Below, piece after piece: positions 28,152-38,597 of a stretch of DNA of 64,000 bases (the first letter of the stretch is position 1; every line of letters begins with the position of its first letter). The position numbers and the translations under genes are program-made. The DNA comes from an uncultured Opitutia bacterium (GTDB lineage Bacteria > Verrucomicrobiota > Verrucomicrobiia > Opitutales > Opitutaceae), in contig CAILHZ010000017.1 of assembly GCA_903834135.1 (NCBI GenBank), positions 51,744 to 115,743 on the forward strand. Reading direction: 5' to 3'. Under the pieces are notes generated by a model. It saw nothing but the letters and a program-made list of their open reading frames with translations. It did no database searches and was not told where the DNA came from.

Positions 28152-29549
28152 ATGCGTACGTACGATTTTATTGTGATTGGTGGAGGTAGCGCAGGTTTTA
28201 ATGCAGCACGCCTTGCATGCTCTCTAGGTCTGAAGGTAGCAATTATTGATGGGGCACCAAAACTGGGTGGTTTGTGCATTTTAAAAGGCTGTATGCCGTC
28301 AAAGACCTTACTGCATGCTGCCCATGTATTACAGCAGACAAGAAGTGCCGCTACGTTTGGTATCAAAGTGAAATCTGCTAAAGCAGATATGAAAGTGGTA
28401 GCAAAACGTAAAAACAAAATCATTAACGAATTTGCTTCCTTTAGAGAAAGCCAACTTAAAAAAGGCCCATTTGAACTCATTCGTGCGCATGCGTCATTCA
28501 TAGATGCACATACACTAAAACTCTCCACAGGTGAATCAGTGTACGGTAAGCATATCCTCATTGCTACTGGCTCAAAAGTATCGACTCCAAATATTCCAGG
28601 GCTTGCAAGTACACCCTACTGGACGAGTGATGATGTTCTTAATTTAGATTTCTTACCTAAAAGCGTAATCGTTTTAGGAGGAGGTATAGTTGCATGTGAA
28701 CTGTCGCAGTACCTGCAGCGTATGGGATCTAAAGTAACACTTATTCAGCGCAGTGATCATCTACTACGCGATCATTCTAGTGAAGCAGGTGGTGTATTAG
28801 CTGAGGCTCTTAAAAAAGAAGGTATGGTTGTTTTTACTGGTACAGAAATTAAAGCAATTCGCTCGAGTACTAAATCAGTCAGTGTTAAATTTAAGCACAA
28901 AGGTAAAACAGTAACCAGTAAGGCAGCCTACCTATTCAATGCACTAGGACGTGAACCAGCCTTAGATAAGCTTAATCTTTCAAACGCAGGTGTGAGAATA
29001 AAAGCTGATGGACGCATTCACACTAATCGCTTTCAGCAAACGTCTGTACCTCATATCTATGCTGCTGGAGATTGTTCAGGCCCAGTAGAAATTGTGCATA
29101 TAGCTATACAGCAAGGAGAACTTGCTGCACGCCATGCAGCTAAGCAGAAAAAAAAGAATGCCGTTGATTACACGAAGCTACTAAGTGTTGTGTTTACAGA
29201 TCCAGCTATAGCTAGCATTGGCTTATCTGAAAAACAACTTATCGCTGCTAAAACAAAATTCATTAGCGCCTCCTACCCCTTCAATGACCACGGTAAATCA
29301 ATTTTAATGGAATCAAACTACGGGTACGTTAAAGTTTATGCGGAACCTAAAAAAGGAAAGTTACTTGGTGCAGAAATTATTGGTCCTGAGGCAGGCGAAT
29401 TAATTCATCTTTTTAGTACTCCAATCGTTATGCAAGCAACGGTCTTTGATATGCTCAAAGCTCCTTGGTATCACCCAACCTTAGCTGAAATTATAACCTA
29501 CCCCTTAGAAGAGATTGCTGACCAAGTTAAGATTAAGCCTAAAGTTTAA
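28152..29549 (+). CDS. FAD-dependent pyridine nucleotide-disulfide oxidoreductase
   Basis: 465-residue flavoprotein of the lipoamide dehydrogenase/mercuric reductase superfamily. It has the FAD motif VIGGGSAGFNAA (8-19), a redox-active CX4C pair (Cys42 and Cys47 in LCILKGCMPSK), an NAD(P)-binding motif VLGGGIVACELSQYL near 177-191, the second FAD site IYAAGDCSG near 304, and the C-terminal dimer motif with the catalytic His-Glu pair (WYHPTLAEII). It lacks an HMA domain and terminal cysteines, so it is not a typical mercuric reductase. No E2 or E3 partner genes lie nearby, so the substrate is unknown. Its end overlaps the convergent hisA end by 11 bp. Confidence 0.9.
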   Translation: MRTYDFIVIGGGSAGFNAARLACSLGLKVAIIDGAPKLGGLCILKGCMPSKTLLHAAHVLQQTRSAATFGIKVKSAKADMKVVAKRKNKIINEFASFRESQLKKGPFELIRAHASFIDAHTLKLSTGESVYGKHILIATGSKVSTPNIPGLASTPYWTSDDVLNLDFLPKSVIVLGGGIVACELSQYLQRMGSKVTLIQRSDHLLRDHSSEAGGVLAEALKKEGMVVFTGTEIKAIRSSTKSVSVKFKHKGKTVTSKAAYLFNALGREPALDKLNLSNAGVRIKADGRIHTNRFQQTSVPHIYAAGDCSGPVEIVHIAIQQGELAARHAAKQKKKNAVDYTKLLSVVFTDPAIASIGLSEKQLIAAKTKFISASYPFNDHGKSILMESNYGYVKVYAEPKKGKLLGAEIIGPEAGELIHLFSTPIVMQATVFDMLKAPWYHPTLAEIITYPLEEIADQVKIKPKV

Positions 29550-30267
29550 CTAGACTCAGTAAGTCAGGTAAATCGACACGACCTTCGTAGATGGCTTTAC
29601 CCACTATGACGCCATCTAATTTGGGGAATTTTTTTGCCAAATCTAAAAGCCTAACAACATCTTCACGTACACTGACGCCACCTGAGGCAATCACTCGGCA
29701 GCTTACGGTATTTAAAAGAGCTTCCTGTGCAGGTAAATTAGGTCCTGTGAGCATTCCGTCTGTACCAATATCTGTATAAATTAAAGTCGCAACCCCGAGC
29801 GCATTCATCTGCTTAGCCATACCAAGAGCTCCAGTTGTAGTTGTATCTACCCAGCCCTTAACTGCAACCTTGCCATCTTTAGCATCAATACCGATAGCTA
29901 TTTTATCTCCAAACTTAGCTACTAGTTCAGCTACGAATGCTTCACTTTCTGCAGCGCGTGTTCCTATCACAACGCGTGATACACCCATTGCTAAGGCGCG
30001 TTCAACGGATGCTATGGAGCGTAAACCTCCTCCTAATTGAACCTTTAGTCCAACTGCAGTAATCGCTTTAACGGTGTCTAAATTTTTAGGCTCACCTTCG
30101 AAGGCACCATCGAGATCTACGACATGAACCCATGTACTGCCTTGCGCTTTAAACTGTTCAGCAACAAGCGAGGGATCCTGTGCATACACTGTCTCTTGAT
30201 CAGCTTTGCCTTGGATAAGACGCACACAGCGGCCGCCTCGGATATCGATTGCGGGGTATACGATCAA
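29539..30267 (-). CDS. hisA: Phosphoribosylformimino-AICAR-P isomerase HisA
   Basis: Fourth step of histidine synthesis. The TIM-barrel signatures are [13 protein letters not shown] at the N-terminus (catalytic Asp8), QLGGGLRS near 77, [14 protein letters not shown] near 126-139 and a C-terminal [11 protein letters not shown]. Length 242 is normal. It starts with TTG, whose last bases overlap the TGA stop of clpX, so translation is probably coupled. No other his gene is adjacent, which is unusual placement but common in scattered his pathways. Confidence 0.95.
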   Translation of the reverse strand: MIVYPAIDIRGGRCVRLIQGKADQETVYAQDPSLVAEQFKAQGSTWVHVVDLDGAFEGEPKNLDTVKAITAVGLKVQLGGGLRSIASVERALAMGVSRVVIGTRAAESEAFVAELVAKFGDKIAIGIDAKDGKVAVKGWVDTTTTGALGMAKQMNALGVATLIYTDIGTDGMLTGPNLPAQEALLNTVSCRVIASGGVSVREDVVRLLDLAKKFPKLDGVIVGKAIYEGRVDLPDLLSLVKL

Positions 30268-31553
30268 GCGGCGTTCTCTGTGGCTTCGGTTTTACCTGCG
30301 CGTTTCATGGTAGGCTTACGCTTACCTGCGACTACGGAGGCATCTATCACTACCTCAACAATATCATTACGATGAGGAATCTCATACATTACTTCTAACA
30401 TGAGACTTTCTAAAATTGATCTTAGAGCACGTGCCCCTGTTTTTAATTCAATTGCTTTCTGAGCAATTGCTTTAATAGCGTCTGGAGTAAAACGTAAACG
30501 GACTCCATCAATTGCAAACAATTTAGAGTACTGTTTAACAATCGCATTTTTCGTGCGCAGTAAGATCTTAGATAAATCTTCTACCTGGAGCTGATCGAGT
30601 ACTGAAATTACTGGAAGTCTTCCAATAAATTCAGGAATCATTCCAAAGCGCACTAAATCTTCAGGTGCAATCTTTGTCATGATCTCAACAGGCTTTAGAT
30701 CATGATCTTCTGGGTTAGTATGAAACCCGAGAGAACGCTGCCCCATGCGCTTTTTAATAATTTCATCTAGCCCATTAAAAGCACCGCCACAGATAAACAA
30801 AATATTAGATGTATTAACCTGAACGTATTCTTGGTTCGGATGCTTACGTCCACCCTGAGGTGGAACATTACATACAGTACCTTCTAAAATTTTTAGAAGC
30901 GCTTGTTGTACACCTTCACCAGAAACATCACGAGTGATGGAAACATTTTCTGTCGAGCGTCTAATTTTATCGATTTCATCGATATAAATAATTCCACATT
31001 CAGCACGCTTTACATCGTAGTTAGCGTTTTGAAGTAAGCGTAATACAACATTCTCAACATCTTCTCCAACGTAGCCTGCTTCAGTGAGTGTTGTTGCATC
31101 TGAAATAGCAAAAGGAACGTCTAAAATACGAGCTAAGGAACGAGCTAAAAGTGTTTTCCCTGATCCTGTTGGACCAGCTAGTAAGATATTACTTTTCTCG
31201 ATCTCTACTTCACTAAACTCAGGCGACATCGCAGCCGATTCCTTGCCTGTGTGCCCAGCGTCAAAGTTTAAGCGTTTGTAGTGATTATAGACGGCAACAG
31301 ACAAGACTTTCTTTGCATGGTCTTGTCCAATAACGTGATCATCAAGAACAGCTTTTATCTCAGAGGGCTTCTTTAAATTAAATGAAGGCTTAGCATCTGT
31401 TGCGGGCTGTTTTACTTCTTTATCAATAATTGTTTTACAAACAGCTACACATGAATCGCAAATATACACACCTGGACCTGCAATAATCTTCTTAACCTCT
31501 GACTGTGATTTACCACAGAACGAACAGAGTGTCATTCGAGATGATTTTGCCAT
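30264..31553 (-). CDS. clpX: ATP-dependent Clp protease ATP-binding subunit ClpX
   Basis: AAA+ unfoldase that feeds substrates to ClpP. The N-terminal zinc-binding domain carries Cys10, Cys13, Cys32 and Cys35. The AAA+ domain has Walker A GPTGSGKT, Walker [10 protein letters not shown], the pore GYVGEDVE and the sensor regions, and an IGF-like ClpP-docking loop region is present. Length 429 is typical. It follows clpP by 36 bp in the classic tig-clpP-clpX order and is coupled to hisA downstream. Confidence 0.97.
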   Translation of the reverse strand: MAKSSRMTLCSFCGKSQSEVKKIIAGPGVYICDSCVAVCKTIIDKEVKQPATDAKPSFNLKKPSEIKAVLDDHVIGQDHAKKVLSVAVYNHYKRLNFDAGHTGKESAAMSPEFSEVEIEKSNILLAGPTGSGKTLLARSLARILDVPFAISDATTLTEAGYVGEDVENVVLRLLQNANYDVKRAECGIIYIDEIDKIRRSTENVSITRDVSGEGVQQALLKILEGTVCNVPPQGGRKHPNQEYVQVNTSNILFICGGAFNGLDEIIKKRMGQRSLGFHTNPEDHDLKPVEIMTKIAPEDLVRFGMIPEFIGRLPVISVLDQLQVEDLSKILLRTKNAIVKQYSKLFAIDGVRLRFTPDAIKAIAQKAIELKTGARALRSILESLMLEVMYEIPHRNDIVEVVIDASVVAGKRKPTMKRAGKTEATENAA

Positions 31554-31589
31554 AAATTTTAAAGTTGAAGCGTTCTAACCGACTAGCAC

Positions 31590-32213
31590 TTAAGATGCCT
31601 TAGGTTGTACAACGAGCTTTTCTGCTTCACGTGTGGATTCTACAACATGATCTACAATACCGTAGGTTTTAGCTTCGTTTGCACTCATGTAGTAATCCCT
31701 ATCGGAGTCTTTTTCTACATCTGAAGCTGTCTTGCCCGTGTGCTTAGCAATAATTTCGTTAAGTGTTTTTCTCCAACGTATAATTTCTCTAGCTGCAATA
31801 GCGATATCAGAGGCTTGACCGCCTGCACCACCGGAAGGCTGATGAATCATTACTCGGCTATTAGGAAGTGCAAAACGTTTACCCTTGGTGCCAGCTGCTA
31901 AGAGTACAGTACTCATGCTCGCTGCCATGCCAATGCAGTACGTCACTACATCACACTGTAAGAAATTGATAGTATCGTAAATTGCCATGCCACCGGTCAC
32001 TACGCCACCTGGTGAATTAATGTACAAATGGATATCCTTCTTAGGATCTTCCATTTGTAAAAAAAGCAACTGGGCGATAACCACATTTGCGACATTATCG
32101 TCAATAGGAGAACCAATAAAAATAATTCGATCCTTAAGAAGGCGCGAATAGATATCCATAGACCGCTCTCCGCGGCCTGTATTCTCTAAGACGATGGGTA
32201 CGTAGTAGCTCAC
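31590..32213 (-). CDS. clpP: ATP-dependent Clp protease proteolytic subunit ClpP
   Basis: Self-compartmentalising serine protease. The catalytic triad is Ser99 in GMAASM, His124 in MIHQP and Asp173 in DRDYYMSA. The N-terminus [16 protein letters not shown] is typical of ClpP, and the start codon is GTG, 2 bp after the tig stop. Length 207 is normal. It stands in a tig-clpP-clpX operon. Confidence 0.97.
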   Translation of the reverse strand: MSYYVPIVLENTGRGERSMDIYSRLLKDRIIFIGSPIDDNVANVVIAQLLFLQMEDPKKDIHLYINSPGGVVTGGMAIYDTINFLQCDVVTYCIGMAASMSTVLLAAGTKGKRFALPNSRVMIHQPSGGAGGQASDIAIAAREIIRWRKTLNEIIAKHTGKTASDVEKDSDRDYYMSANEAKTYGIVDHVVESTREAEKLVVQPKAS

Positions 32214-32215
32214 GA

Positions 32216-33526
32216 TTAGTTGCTAGATACTGTAGCCTTAGAAACCAGAAAATCAACCGCCTTGTCAAATATGATCGATTCTTGAGCTGCACGGAGTGCT
32301 TCGCGGTTGTTGCCAAGATCTTTAGCAAGTTTTTCTGGACGTTGTTTTGTGCGATTAGCCTCACGATAAATGTAATTATCCAAGTCACGATTTTCTATCG
32401 TGATTTTCTCTTTTTCAGCAATCTTAGAGAGTATTAACTGCACCTTAACACGCTTTTCAGCGGTCTTTTTAGCACCATCGTAAATATTCTTTTTATCTTT
32501 TTCGATTTCTTCGGAAGGAACCCCACGGCGCATATTTTCTTCGATAAACTGACGAAGTACACCCTGGGTTTCTGAATCAACAAGACTATCTGGAACAGAA
32601 ACTTCTGTTTTTTCAGATAATATATCAACAACCTGGCGACGCTGTGCCATTTGATTTTGATATTCTTTTTGCATCTTCAAGTTAGCCTTAACTTGAGTCT
32701 TCAATTCGTCGAGGTTGCCTACTTGATGAGATTTAAAGAATTCTTCATCAAGAGCTGGAAGTACACGTTCACGAATTTCTAATACTTCGATAGCGTAACT
32801 AGCTGTTTTGCCGGCTAGGAGCTCCACTGCAGTGAAATCAGCAGGGAAACTAATCGAAACAGTTTTCTTTGAGCCAGTAGTTAAACCTGAAATTAGTTTA
32901 GCTAGGCCCGGTAAATGACCTTCATTTGCACCTTCTACTTCTTCCCAAGTCATTGGTACTTTACCATACAGTTGCTTGTCCGGTACTAGGTCAGCTATTG
33001 GCTTACCATCAAGAGTTCCCTCATAGGAGAGCTTAACGTAATCACCTTTTTTAGCAGGAGTTTTTGATTCCTTGAAATCAGCTTTATCTGTGCGTAGAGC
33101 TTCAACCACATTATCAACTTCTAGCTCTGTAGCTTCAGTTGTTTCTGTTTTTACAGCGAGTCCAACGTACTCTGGCAGAGTAAACTCAGGGCGAACATCT
33201 AAAGTGATTGTAATCGTAGCAGCCTCTCCTGCTTCAATCTTACCTTCTTCAACATTCACAATGTTTAAGACATCTAATTTTTCTTTTTCCAAGGCGCTGC
33301 TGTATGCTTTGGAAACAACTTTTTGTTTAAACTCTTCAGCTATGTCCTTCGTAAATTTACGCTTAATCATTTCAAGCGGTGCCTTACCTGGGCGAAAGCC
33401 TGGTAGACGGGCGTGCTTGACGTATTCGGCAAGTACAGCTGAGTGCTCGGTGTCGACCTCGGTTTTATCGAGTGTTACAACAAGGCTTTTACGAGTAGTG
33501 GATGCGCTATTGAGTTGGACGTTCAC
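32216..33526 (-). CDS. tig: Trigger factor, ribosome-associated chaperone
   Basis: Chaperone with peptidyl-prolyl isomerase activity bound at the ribosome exit tunnel. The ribosome-binding motif is seen as [10 protein letters not shown] (about 42-51), the FKBP-like domain is at about 160-245 ([17 protein letters not shown]), and the rest is the helical C-domain. Length 436 is normal. It uses a GTG start, lies first in the tig-clpP-clpX-hisA operon and has a plausible promoter 40-70 bases upstream. Confidence 0.96.
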   Translation of the reverse strand: MNVQLNSASTTRKSLVVTLDKTEVDTEHSAVLAEYVKHARLPGFRPGKAPLEMIKRKFTKDIAEEFKQKVVSKAYSSALEKEKLDVLNIVNVEEGKIEAGEAATITITLDVRPEFTLPEYVGLAVKTETTEATELEVDNVVEALRTDKADFKESKTPAKKGDYVKLSYEGTLDGKPIADLVPDKQLYGKVPMTWEEVEGANEGHLPGLAKLISGLTTGSKKTVSISFPADFTAVELLAGKTASYAIEVLEIRERVLPALDEEFFKSHQVGNLDELKTQVKANLKMQKEYQNQMAQRRQVVDILSEKTEVSVPDSLVDSETQGVLRQFIEENMRRGVPSEEIEKDKKNIYDGAKKTAEKRVKVQLILSKIAEKEKITIENRDLDNYIYREANRTKQRPEKLAKDLGNNREALRAAQESIIFDKAVDFLVSKATVSSN

Positions 33527-33567
33527 AGTTAAAATCTTATGGCTTTAATCTAAAGACTGAAGGTTAG

Positions 33568-33595
33568 ATCGTAAAGGCTTCAACCCGTCGGTCAA
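33568..33595 (-). promoter_or_regulatory. Candidate sigma-70 promoter of the tig-clpP-clpX-hisA operon
   Basis: On the minus strand a -35 hexamer TTGACC and a -10 hexamer TACGAT are separated by 16 bases. Transcription would start near 33561, giving a leader of about 35 bases before the tig GTG. Five of six and four of six bases match the consensus. Confidence 0.45.
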
Positions 33596-33668
33596 TGCCC
33601 GATTGGAGGCCTTTTCTTAGGCTCACAAGGACTTGCCTATCACCAAGATCCAGCGTTATCTAGAAGAG

Positions 33669-34304
33669 ATGAAGAGCTTAAGCCAACTCCTAAGCGAGGC
33701 ACCCGTCCTCATTTTGGATGCAACCTCCTCTAAAGTACAGGTTGGGCTATATAAAAATAAGACCTCATTAGGTCAGTATGCCTACTCTACTGAAGAGTCT
33801 GGAATTGGGCTTTTTAAGGCTGTTGAGAGTTTAAGCTGCAAACTAACTGAGGTAAAAACCTTCATTTATGCAAATACACCAGGTTCTGTTTTAGGGGTTC
33901 GCACGGTAGCTATGGCACTACGGATCTGGAAAACACTAGGTTCAAGCCAAGTATACTCCTATAATGCCTTAGCCTTACTCGCTGAGGCTACGAAACAACC
34001 TGATGTTACTTATATTGCAGATGCAAGGCGTGAGACTTGGCATGCCTATAAACTAGGCAGTTTAGCCAGTCGAACTGCGACACCTGACTTGATTAGTCCC
34101 CTTGTAATGCCAGAAGGCTTTAGAACTTGGAGTACACTTCCAAAAGACCTTAAAATCGTACCTTATAACATTGAGCACCTCTGGCCTCTAGCGATGTCTA
34201 CTGCTTTACTAAGCCCATCTGAAAACCCAGATGCCTTCCTATACGAACAGCCCAGCTATGTAACCTGGGATCCTCAAATTCATAGAAAGCCACTGAATGT
34301 TTAA
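33669..34304 (+). CDS. tsaB: TsaB-like protein (tRNA t6A synthesis partner)
   Basis: TsaB is an inactive ASKHA-fold partner of TsaD in making N6-threonylcarbamoyl-adenosine on tRNAs. The protein opens its fold with LILDATSSKVQVGLY (strand-turn-strand of the ASKHA N-lobe) and contains NTPGSVLGVRTVAMALRIWK, the equivalent of the GPGSFTGLR helix motif. The C-terminus ends with the PSYV segment that corresponds to the usual P-x-Y-L. From the ATG at 33669 it has 211 residues; the TTG at 33633 would add 12. Similarity is clear but diverged. tsaD and tsaE are not nearby. Confidence 0.82.
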   Translation: MKSLSQLLSEAPVLILDATSSKVQVGLYKNKTSLGQYAYSTEESGIGLFKAVESLSCKLTEVKTFIYANTPGSVLGVRTVAMALRIWKTLGSSQVYSYNALALLAEATKQPDVTYIADARRETWHAYKLGSLASRTATPDLISPLVMPEGFRTWSTLPKDLKIVPYNIEHLWPLAMSTALLSPSENPDAFLYEQPSYVTWDPQIHRKPLNV

Positions 34305-34405
34305 TAATTTCACATGTACCAAACGTGAAACTTTAGCTATCAGCTTACGTCTAGTATATTAGCTGCAGCTTAAACTAATTATCCTTAGAAATATCATTCC
34401 CCGTC

Positions 34406-35899
34406 GTGGCACTAACTCTTACCCCAGAAATTGCTTGGAACCAATTACCAGATACAGAATGGAATGCGGCTGCTGCTCGCCATCTCCTGCGCCGTGCAGG
34501 ATGGACAGCTCTTCCAGCAGATGTTGAACGTGCTACTAAAGACGGTTTAAGTTTAACCTTAGATAGACTTTTTCCAGATAGTGTTCCCGTATTTGAGCAA
34601 CCTCGACAAGTTGCACATATGGTAACTGAAGCCGAAGAACTTCAGCAAAAAGCGCAAGGAGTAGATGAAGAAGAAAAACGTCTTCTTTACCGTGAATTTC
34701 AGCAAAGATCACGCAACGCAATTGTGGATATGACTATTCACTGGATGCGTTATGCCGCACGCCCTGAGAGCGCAGCATTTGCAAAGTGGGTACTCTTCTT
34801 AAGTGATATCTATGTAGTCGGTTACGAAAAAGTGCAGAGAGCTCCACTCATATATAAGCACTTTGATATTATTTCACGTTACGCTTTTGCACCTGCCCCG
34901 TTACTCACCAAGGCCGTATCAAGATCTTCAGCAATGGTGCAGTACTTAGATCTTAATCAAAGTCAGAAAAAAGCGCCTAACGAAAATTTTGCTAGAGAAC
35001 TTTTTGAATTATTTATTCTTGGTGAAGGTAATTACGCAGAGAAAGACATCAAGGAAGCGGCACGTGCATACACCGGCTTTAAAATTAGAAAAAACGGTGA
35101 AGTTTATTTCCAAGCAAACCAGCATGACACTGGGTTAAAAACAATCTTTGGTGAAACAGGTCAATTTAATGGCGATGATGTAATACGTCTTGCGTACAAA
35201 CAACGAGCTGCTGGTGCGTTCGTACCACATGAAATGGTTAAATTCTATTTAAGTGATACGATGATTGATAAGAGCTATCTATTTAGTTTAGGCGACCAGT
35301 GGAAATCTAAGGGCTACGGACTACAGTGGTTAGTAAAAACTTTTTTCGGAAGTCGTCTATTCTTTGATCAAAGTTTTAGAGGTGAATACATCAAAAGCCC
35401 TATTCAATTTTATTTAGGCTTAGTGCAAGACTTAGACTTAGATATTATACCTGTACCTCGACTTGTAATTAATCCATTAAGGCAAATGGGACAGGTTTTA
35501 TTTGATCCACCCAATATACGCGGCTGGGTTGGCGGTCATAACTGGATTAATTCTACATCCCTTGCAGCTCGTAGAAATTTAAGTGAATCTCTTTTTGCTG
35601 CTTTTTATGAAGCAGGACTAAACGAAGATGAAAAACTTGATGTCGCTGCAGCTCGAGCCCAGGGACATGGTGCTTTCACGGTAGACGCTACTCGTTTTGC
35701 TCCTCTTTTAAAGTTAACGCCGGATGAAGTAACGCACAAGCTAGTCACTAGCCTACTTGCACAAAACCCAACTCCCTCATTAAAAGAAAGTATTTCCAAT
35801 TATCTCGCATCAGCTGAAGACATTCCTGCAGAACATCTACGTCGTATTAAACGCTCAATAGTAACACTCATATCGTCTCCTGGCTACCAACTTACTTAA
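34406..35899 (+). CDS. DUF1800 family protein
   Basis: 497-residue protein of the DUF1800 family, recognised by the N-terminal ARHLLRRAGW (about 25-34), the central MRYAARPE and NENFARELFELFILGEGNY (near 192-210), and the late DPPNIRGWVGGHNWIN. In Planctomycetota, Verrucomicrobia and others this family is encoded directly before a DUF1501 protein, as here (12 bp gap). The function is unknown; the pair is often linked to the envelope. The start is GTG at 34406. No signal peptide is visible, so this partner may stay in the cytoplasm or be exported with the Tat-borne partner. Confidence 0.9.
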   Translation: MALTLTPEIAWNQLPDTEWNAAAARHLLRRAGWTALPADVERATKDGLSLTLDRLFPDSVPVFEQPRQVAHMVTEAEELQQKAQGVDEEEKRLLYREFQQRSRNAIVDMTIHWMRYAARPESAAFAKWVLFLSDIYVVGYEKVQRAPLIYKHFDIISRYAFAPAPLLTKAVSRSSAMVQYLDLNQSQKKAPNENFARELFELFILGEGNYAEKDIKEAARAYTGFKIRKNGEVYFQANQHDTGLKTIFGETGQFNGDDVIRLAYKQRAAGAFVPHEMVKFYLSDTMIDKSYLFSLGDQWKSKGYGLQWLVKTFFGSRLFFDQSFRGEYIKSPIQFYLGLVQDLDLDIIPVPRLVINPLRQMGQVLFDPPNIRGWVGGHNWINSTSLAARRNLSESLFAAFYEAGLNEDEKLDVAAARAQGHGAFTVDATRFAPLLKLTPDEVTHKLVTSLLAQNPTPSLKESISNYLASAEDIPAEHLRRIKRSIVTLISSPGYQLT

Positions 35900-35911
35900 T
35901 CAATCACTGCC

Positions 35912-37174
35912 ATGGCAAACAACACCCCGCTATCCTCGTTCCCGACCACCCGCCGTGAATTCCTACGTTCCTCAGCTACACGTGGTATTGGGTTACTCGC
36001 ATTTAGCCAATTCGCTCCATCGTTTTTAGTTAATTCAACGCTAGCACAAGCACCCAAGGCCGAGAAAGATCGCAGCATACTTGTACTTGTTCAACTCGCC
36101 GGTGGAAACGATGGTCTTAATACACTTGTTCCCTTCGAGAATGCTGACTACTACAGGCTTCGTCCAACACTCGCTATCGCAAAGGATAAAGTATTACGTT
36201 TAAGCGACACTGAAGGTCTTAATCCAGTATGCACTGCAATGCAGGGTCTTTTCAAAGATGGTAAATTAGCAATCGTACAAAATGTAGGATATCCAAATCC
36301 AAACCGTAGCCACTTTAGATCTACAGAGATCTGGGAAACAGCAAGTGATAGCGACCGAGTGTCTGGTACTGGCTGGATTGGACGTTACCTCGATAATGCA
36401 TGCTCAGGAACTCCTGAAGGAGATCATGATCCTGTAGCAATGCATGCTAATACGCTCAATGGTGCACCTGAATCCTTTATTGGCGAAAAACCACATTCCA
36501 CTTTTGGCCTAGGAGGTTACGGAGCATCCCGTAAAGACAATGAAGAAACTCGTCACCTCTTAGAGGCGATTTCAAGTGGCCAAGTAATGGACCACTCAGC
36601 CGAAGGTTTTCTTAAACAAACGTTAATGAATTCTTTAGTCACTGAAACCAAAGTGCAGAAAGTAATTAATGGCTATAAAGCTCAGGCTAATTATCCAACT
36701 TCTGCGTTCGGCAATTCACTTAAAAATGTAGCATCACTCATTGCAGCAGGCTTACCTACCCGAGTTTATTTTGTAACGTTAAACGGTTTTGATACGCACT
36801 ATAATCAAATCACAGCGCAGGGTCGCCTACTTACTGAACTATCCACAGGTTTAGCTGCATTCCAAAAAGATCTAGAAGCGCATAAATTAGACGAGCAGGT
36901 CGTAACTATGACCTTCTCAGAATTTGGACGCCGGGCTAGTGAAAATGAAAGTAAGGGAACTGATCACGGCACTTCGTCTCCCTTGTTTGTTATGGGTTCA
37001 AAGGTAAAAGCGGGACTTCATGGTACAGCACCGTCGCTCAATATTCCTAAAAATCAGGATATTACCTTTAGTACTGATTTTAGAAGTGTCTACGCAACTG
37101 TCCTAGAAAAGTGGTTAGAAAATCCATCCGAAGCTGTGCTCGGTGGCAAATTCCCTATCCTACCAATCATCTAA
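35912..37174 (+). CDS. DUF1501 family protein with Tat signal
   Basis: 420-residue exported protein. The N-terminus has a twin-arginine signal, TTRREFLRSSATRGIG followed by a hydrophobic run and a small-residue cleavage region (STLAQAPK). The mature domain opens with ILVLVQLAGGNDGLNTLVP (about 55-73), the hallmark of DUF1501, a sulfatase/alkaline-phosphatase-like fold, and contains FSEFGRRASENES and GTDHGTSSPLFVMG. It follows its usual partner DUF1800 by 12 bp. Tat export suggests folding or cofactor loading before transport. The substrate is unknown. Confidence 0.92.
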   Translation: MANNTPLSSFPTTRREFLRSSATRGIGLLAFSQFAPSFLVNSTLAQAPKAEKDRSILVLVQLAGGNDGLNTLVPFENADYYRLRPTLAIAKDKVLRLSDTEGLNPVCTAMQGLFKDGKLAIVQNVGYPNPNRSHFRSTEIWETASDSDRVSGTGWIGRYLDNACSGTPEGDHDPVAMHANTLNGAPESFIGEKPHSTFGLGGYGASRKDNEETRHLLEAISSGQVMDHSAEGFLKQTLMNSLVTETKVQKVINGYKAQANYPTSAFGNSLKNVASLIAAGLPTRVYFVTLNGFDTHYNQITAQGRLLTELSTGLAAFQKDLEAHKLDEQVVTMTFSEFGRRASENESKGTDHGTSSPLFVMGSKVKAGLHGTAPSLNIPKNQDITFSTDFRSVYATVLEKWLENPSEAVLGGKFPILPII

Positions 37175-38533
37175 TTACTTACCGATTGCGTGGGTTCTAA
37201 ACCCAATCTCGGCAAGTGATTTTATATCAAGTATATTGCGGCCATCAAAAACAGAGGCTGGCTTTTCCATTTCCGAATATATCTTTTTGTAGTCGAGTGT
37301 CTTAAATTCATCCCATTCGGTTACAATTGCTAGCGCACTTGATCCCTTAGCGGCTTCATAGGCACTCCCTACTATTACAAGTAGTGGATTGTCTATATCA
37401 GCTCCAAGTACTTCAGTGCGAATTACAGATGCCGGTACTTTAGGATCATAGACAAGCACCTTTGCACGTTCTGCAATTAAATCCTTACACAAAGCAATAG
37501 CGGGTGACTCACGGGTATCATTCGTGTCTTTTTTGAAGGCAAAACCTAAGACGGCGATTTGTTTACCCGCTGCAGAATTATAAAGTGCCTTAATTATGCG
37601 CTGACCGAAACGGCGCTTTTGCCAATCGTTCATTTTAACGACATTCTCCCAATACGAAGCTACTTCTGGTAAATTAAAGTGCTCACAAAGATAAACTAAA
37701 TTAAGAATATCTTTCTGGAAGCATGAGCCACCAAATCCAACCGAAGCCTTTAAGAATTTAGGTCCTATACGTGAATCTAGACCTATAGCGCGCGCAACTT
37801 CATCTACGTCAGCACCCGTTGCCTCGCACAGAGCAGAAATCGAATTAATTGACGAAATACGCTGAGCTAAAAATGCGTTTGCTACTAATTTGGATAACTC
37901 AGATGACCATAAGTTAGTGCGAATGATGCGTTCATCGGGCACCCACCTAGCATAAACACTAGCCAAAGTCTTAATAGCTACTTCACCACCTGGAGTTCTT
38001 TCACCACCGATTAAAACACGGTCAGGATTAAATAAATCTGCTACTGCAGTGCCTTCTGCTAAAAATTCAGGGTTAGAAAGCACCTGAAAATTACAGCCCT
38101 TTGTATTTGCAGCGAGTAAATCCTTAATTGTTTCTGCTGTCTTAACAGGTATTGTAGACTTCTCTACGATAATTTTATCGGAATCTGCAACTTCAGCAAT
38201 AGTACGTGCTACGGATTCGATGTAACGCAAATCTGCTGCGCGACCAGCACCAACCCCGTATGTTTTTGTCGGCGTATTAACAGCAACGAAAATAATATCT
38301 GCTTTCTTAATACACGCTTTAACATCAGTTGAGAAAAATAGATTTTTACCACGCACCTGTTTTACTACAGCATCTAAACCTGGCTCATAAATAGGCAGTG
38401 TATCAGAATTCCACTCAGCAATGCGCTTAGCATTCATATCAACAACGGTGACTTCGATGTCTGGGGCTTTGAGTGCAATGACAGCCATCGTTGGACCACC
38501 AACATAACCGGCACCGATACAGCATATTTTCAT
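37175..38533 (-). CDS. ugd: UDP-glucose 6-dehydrogenase
   Basis: Oxidises UDP-glucose to UDP-glucuronate, a precursor of capsule and cell-surface sugars. NAD-binding motif [11 protein letters not shown] (5-15), VAVNTPT near 83 and the catalytic cysteine in [11 protein letters not shown] near 266-276 are all present. Length (452) and motifs such as GGERTPGG and [17 protein letters not shown] resemble the longer, animal-like UGDH branch rather than the short bacterial form. It converges on the DUF1501 gene with no gap. No glycan cluster surrounds it. Confidence 0.95.
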   Translation of the reverse strand: MKICCIGAGYVGGPTMAVIALKAPDIEVTVVDMNAKRIAEWNSDTLPIYEPGLDAVVKQVRGKNLFFSTDVKACIKKADIIFVAVNTPTKTYGVGAGRAADLRYIESVARTIAEVADSDKIIVEKSTIPVKTAETIKDLLAANTKGCNFQVLSNPEFLAEGTAVADLFNPDRVLIGGERTPGGEVAIKTLASVYARWVPDERIIRTNLWSSELSKLVANAFLAQRISSINSISALCEATGADVDEVARAIGLDSRIGPKFLKASVGFGGSCFQKDILNLVYLCEHFNLPEVASYWENVVKMNDWQKRRFGQRIIKALYNSAAGKQIAVLGFAFKKDTNDTRESPAIALCKDLIAERAKVLVYDPKVPASVIRTEVLGADIDNPLLVIVGSAYEAAKGSSALAIVTEWDEFKTLDYKKIYSEMEKPASVFDGRNILDIKSLAEIGFRTHAIGK

Positions 38534-38597
38534 GGGAAAAAAGAGTTTAGTATAGTCCCCTATTCAGGGATTCGGGGTTTACATCTACACCAACGAA

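Noticed and set aside
28152..29549. Mercuric reductase or lipoamide dehydrogenase as a specific name for the flavoprotein
   Set aside because: The redox pair is CX4C as in both families, but the N-terminal HMA domain, C-terminal cysteines and any dehydrogenase-complex context are missing.
34308..34330. TTTCAC/GTGAAA inverted pair after tsaB as terminator
   Set aside because: Only six pairs with an 11-base loop and no T-run, so it is too weak to claim.
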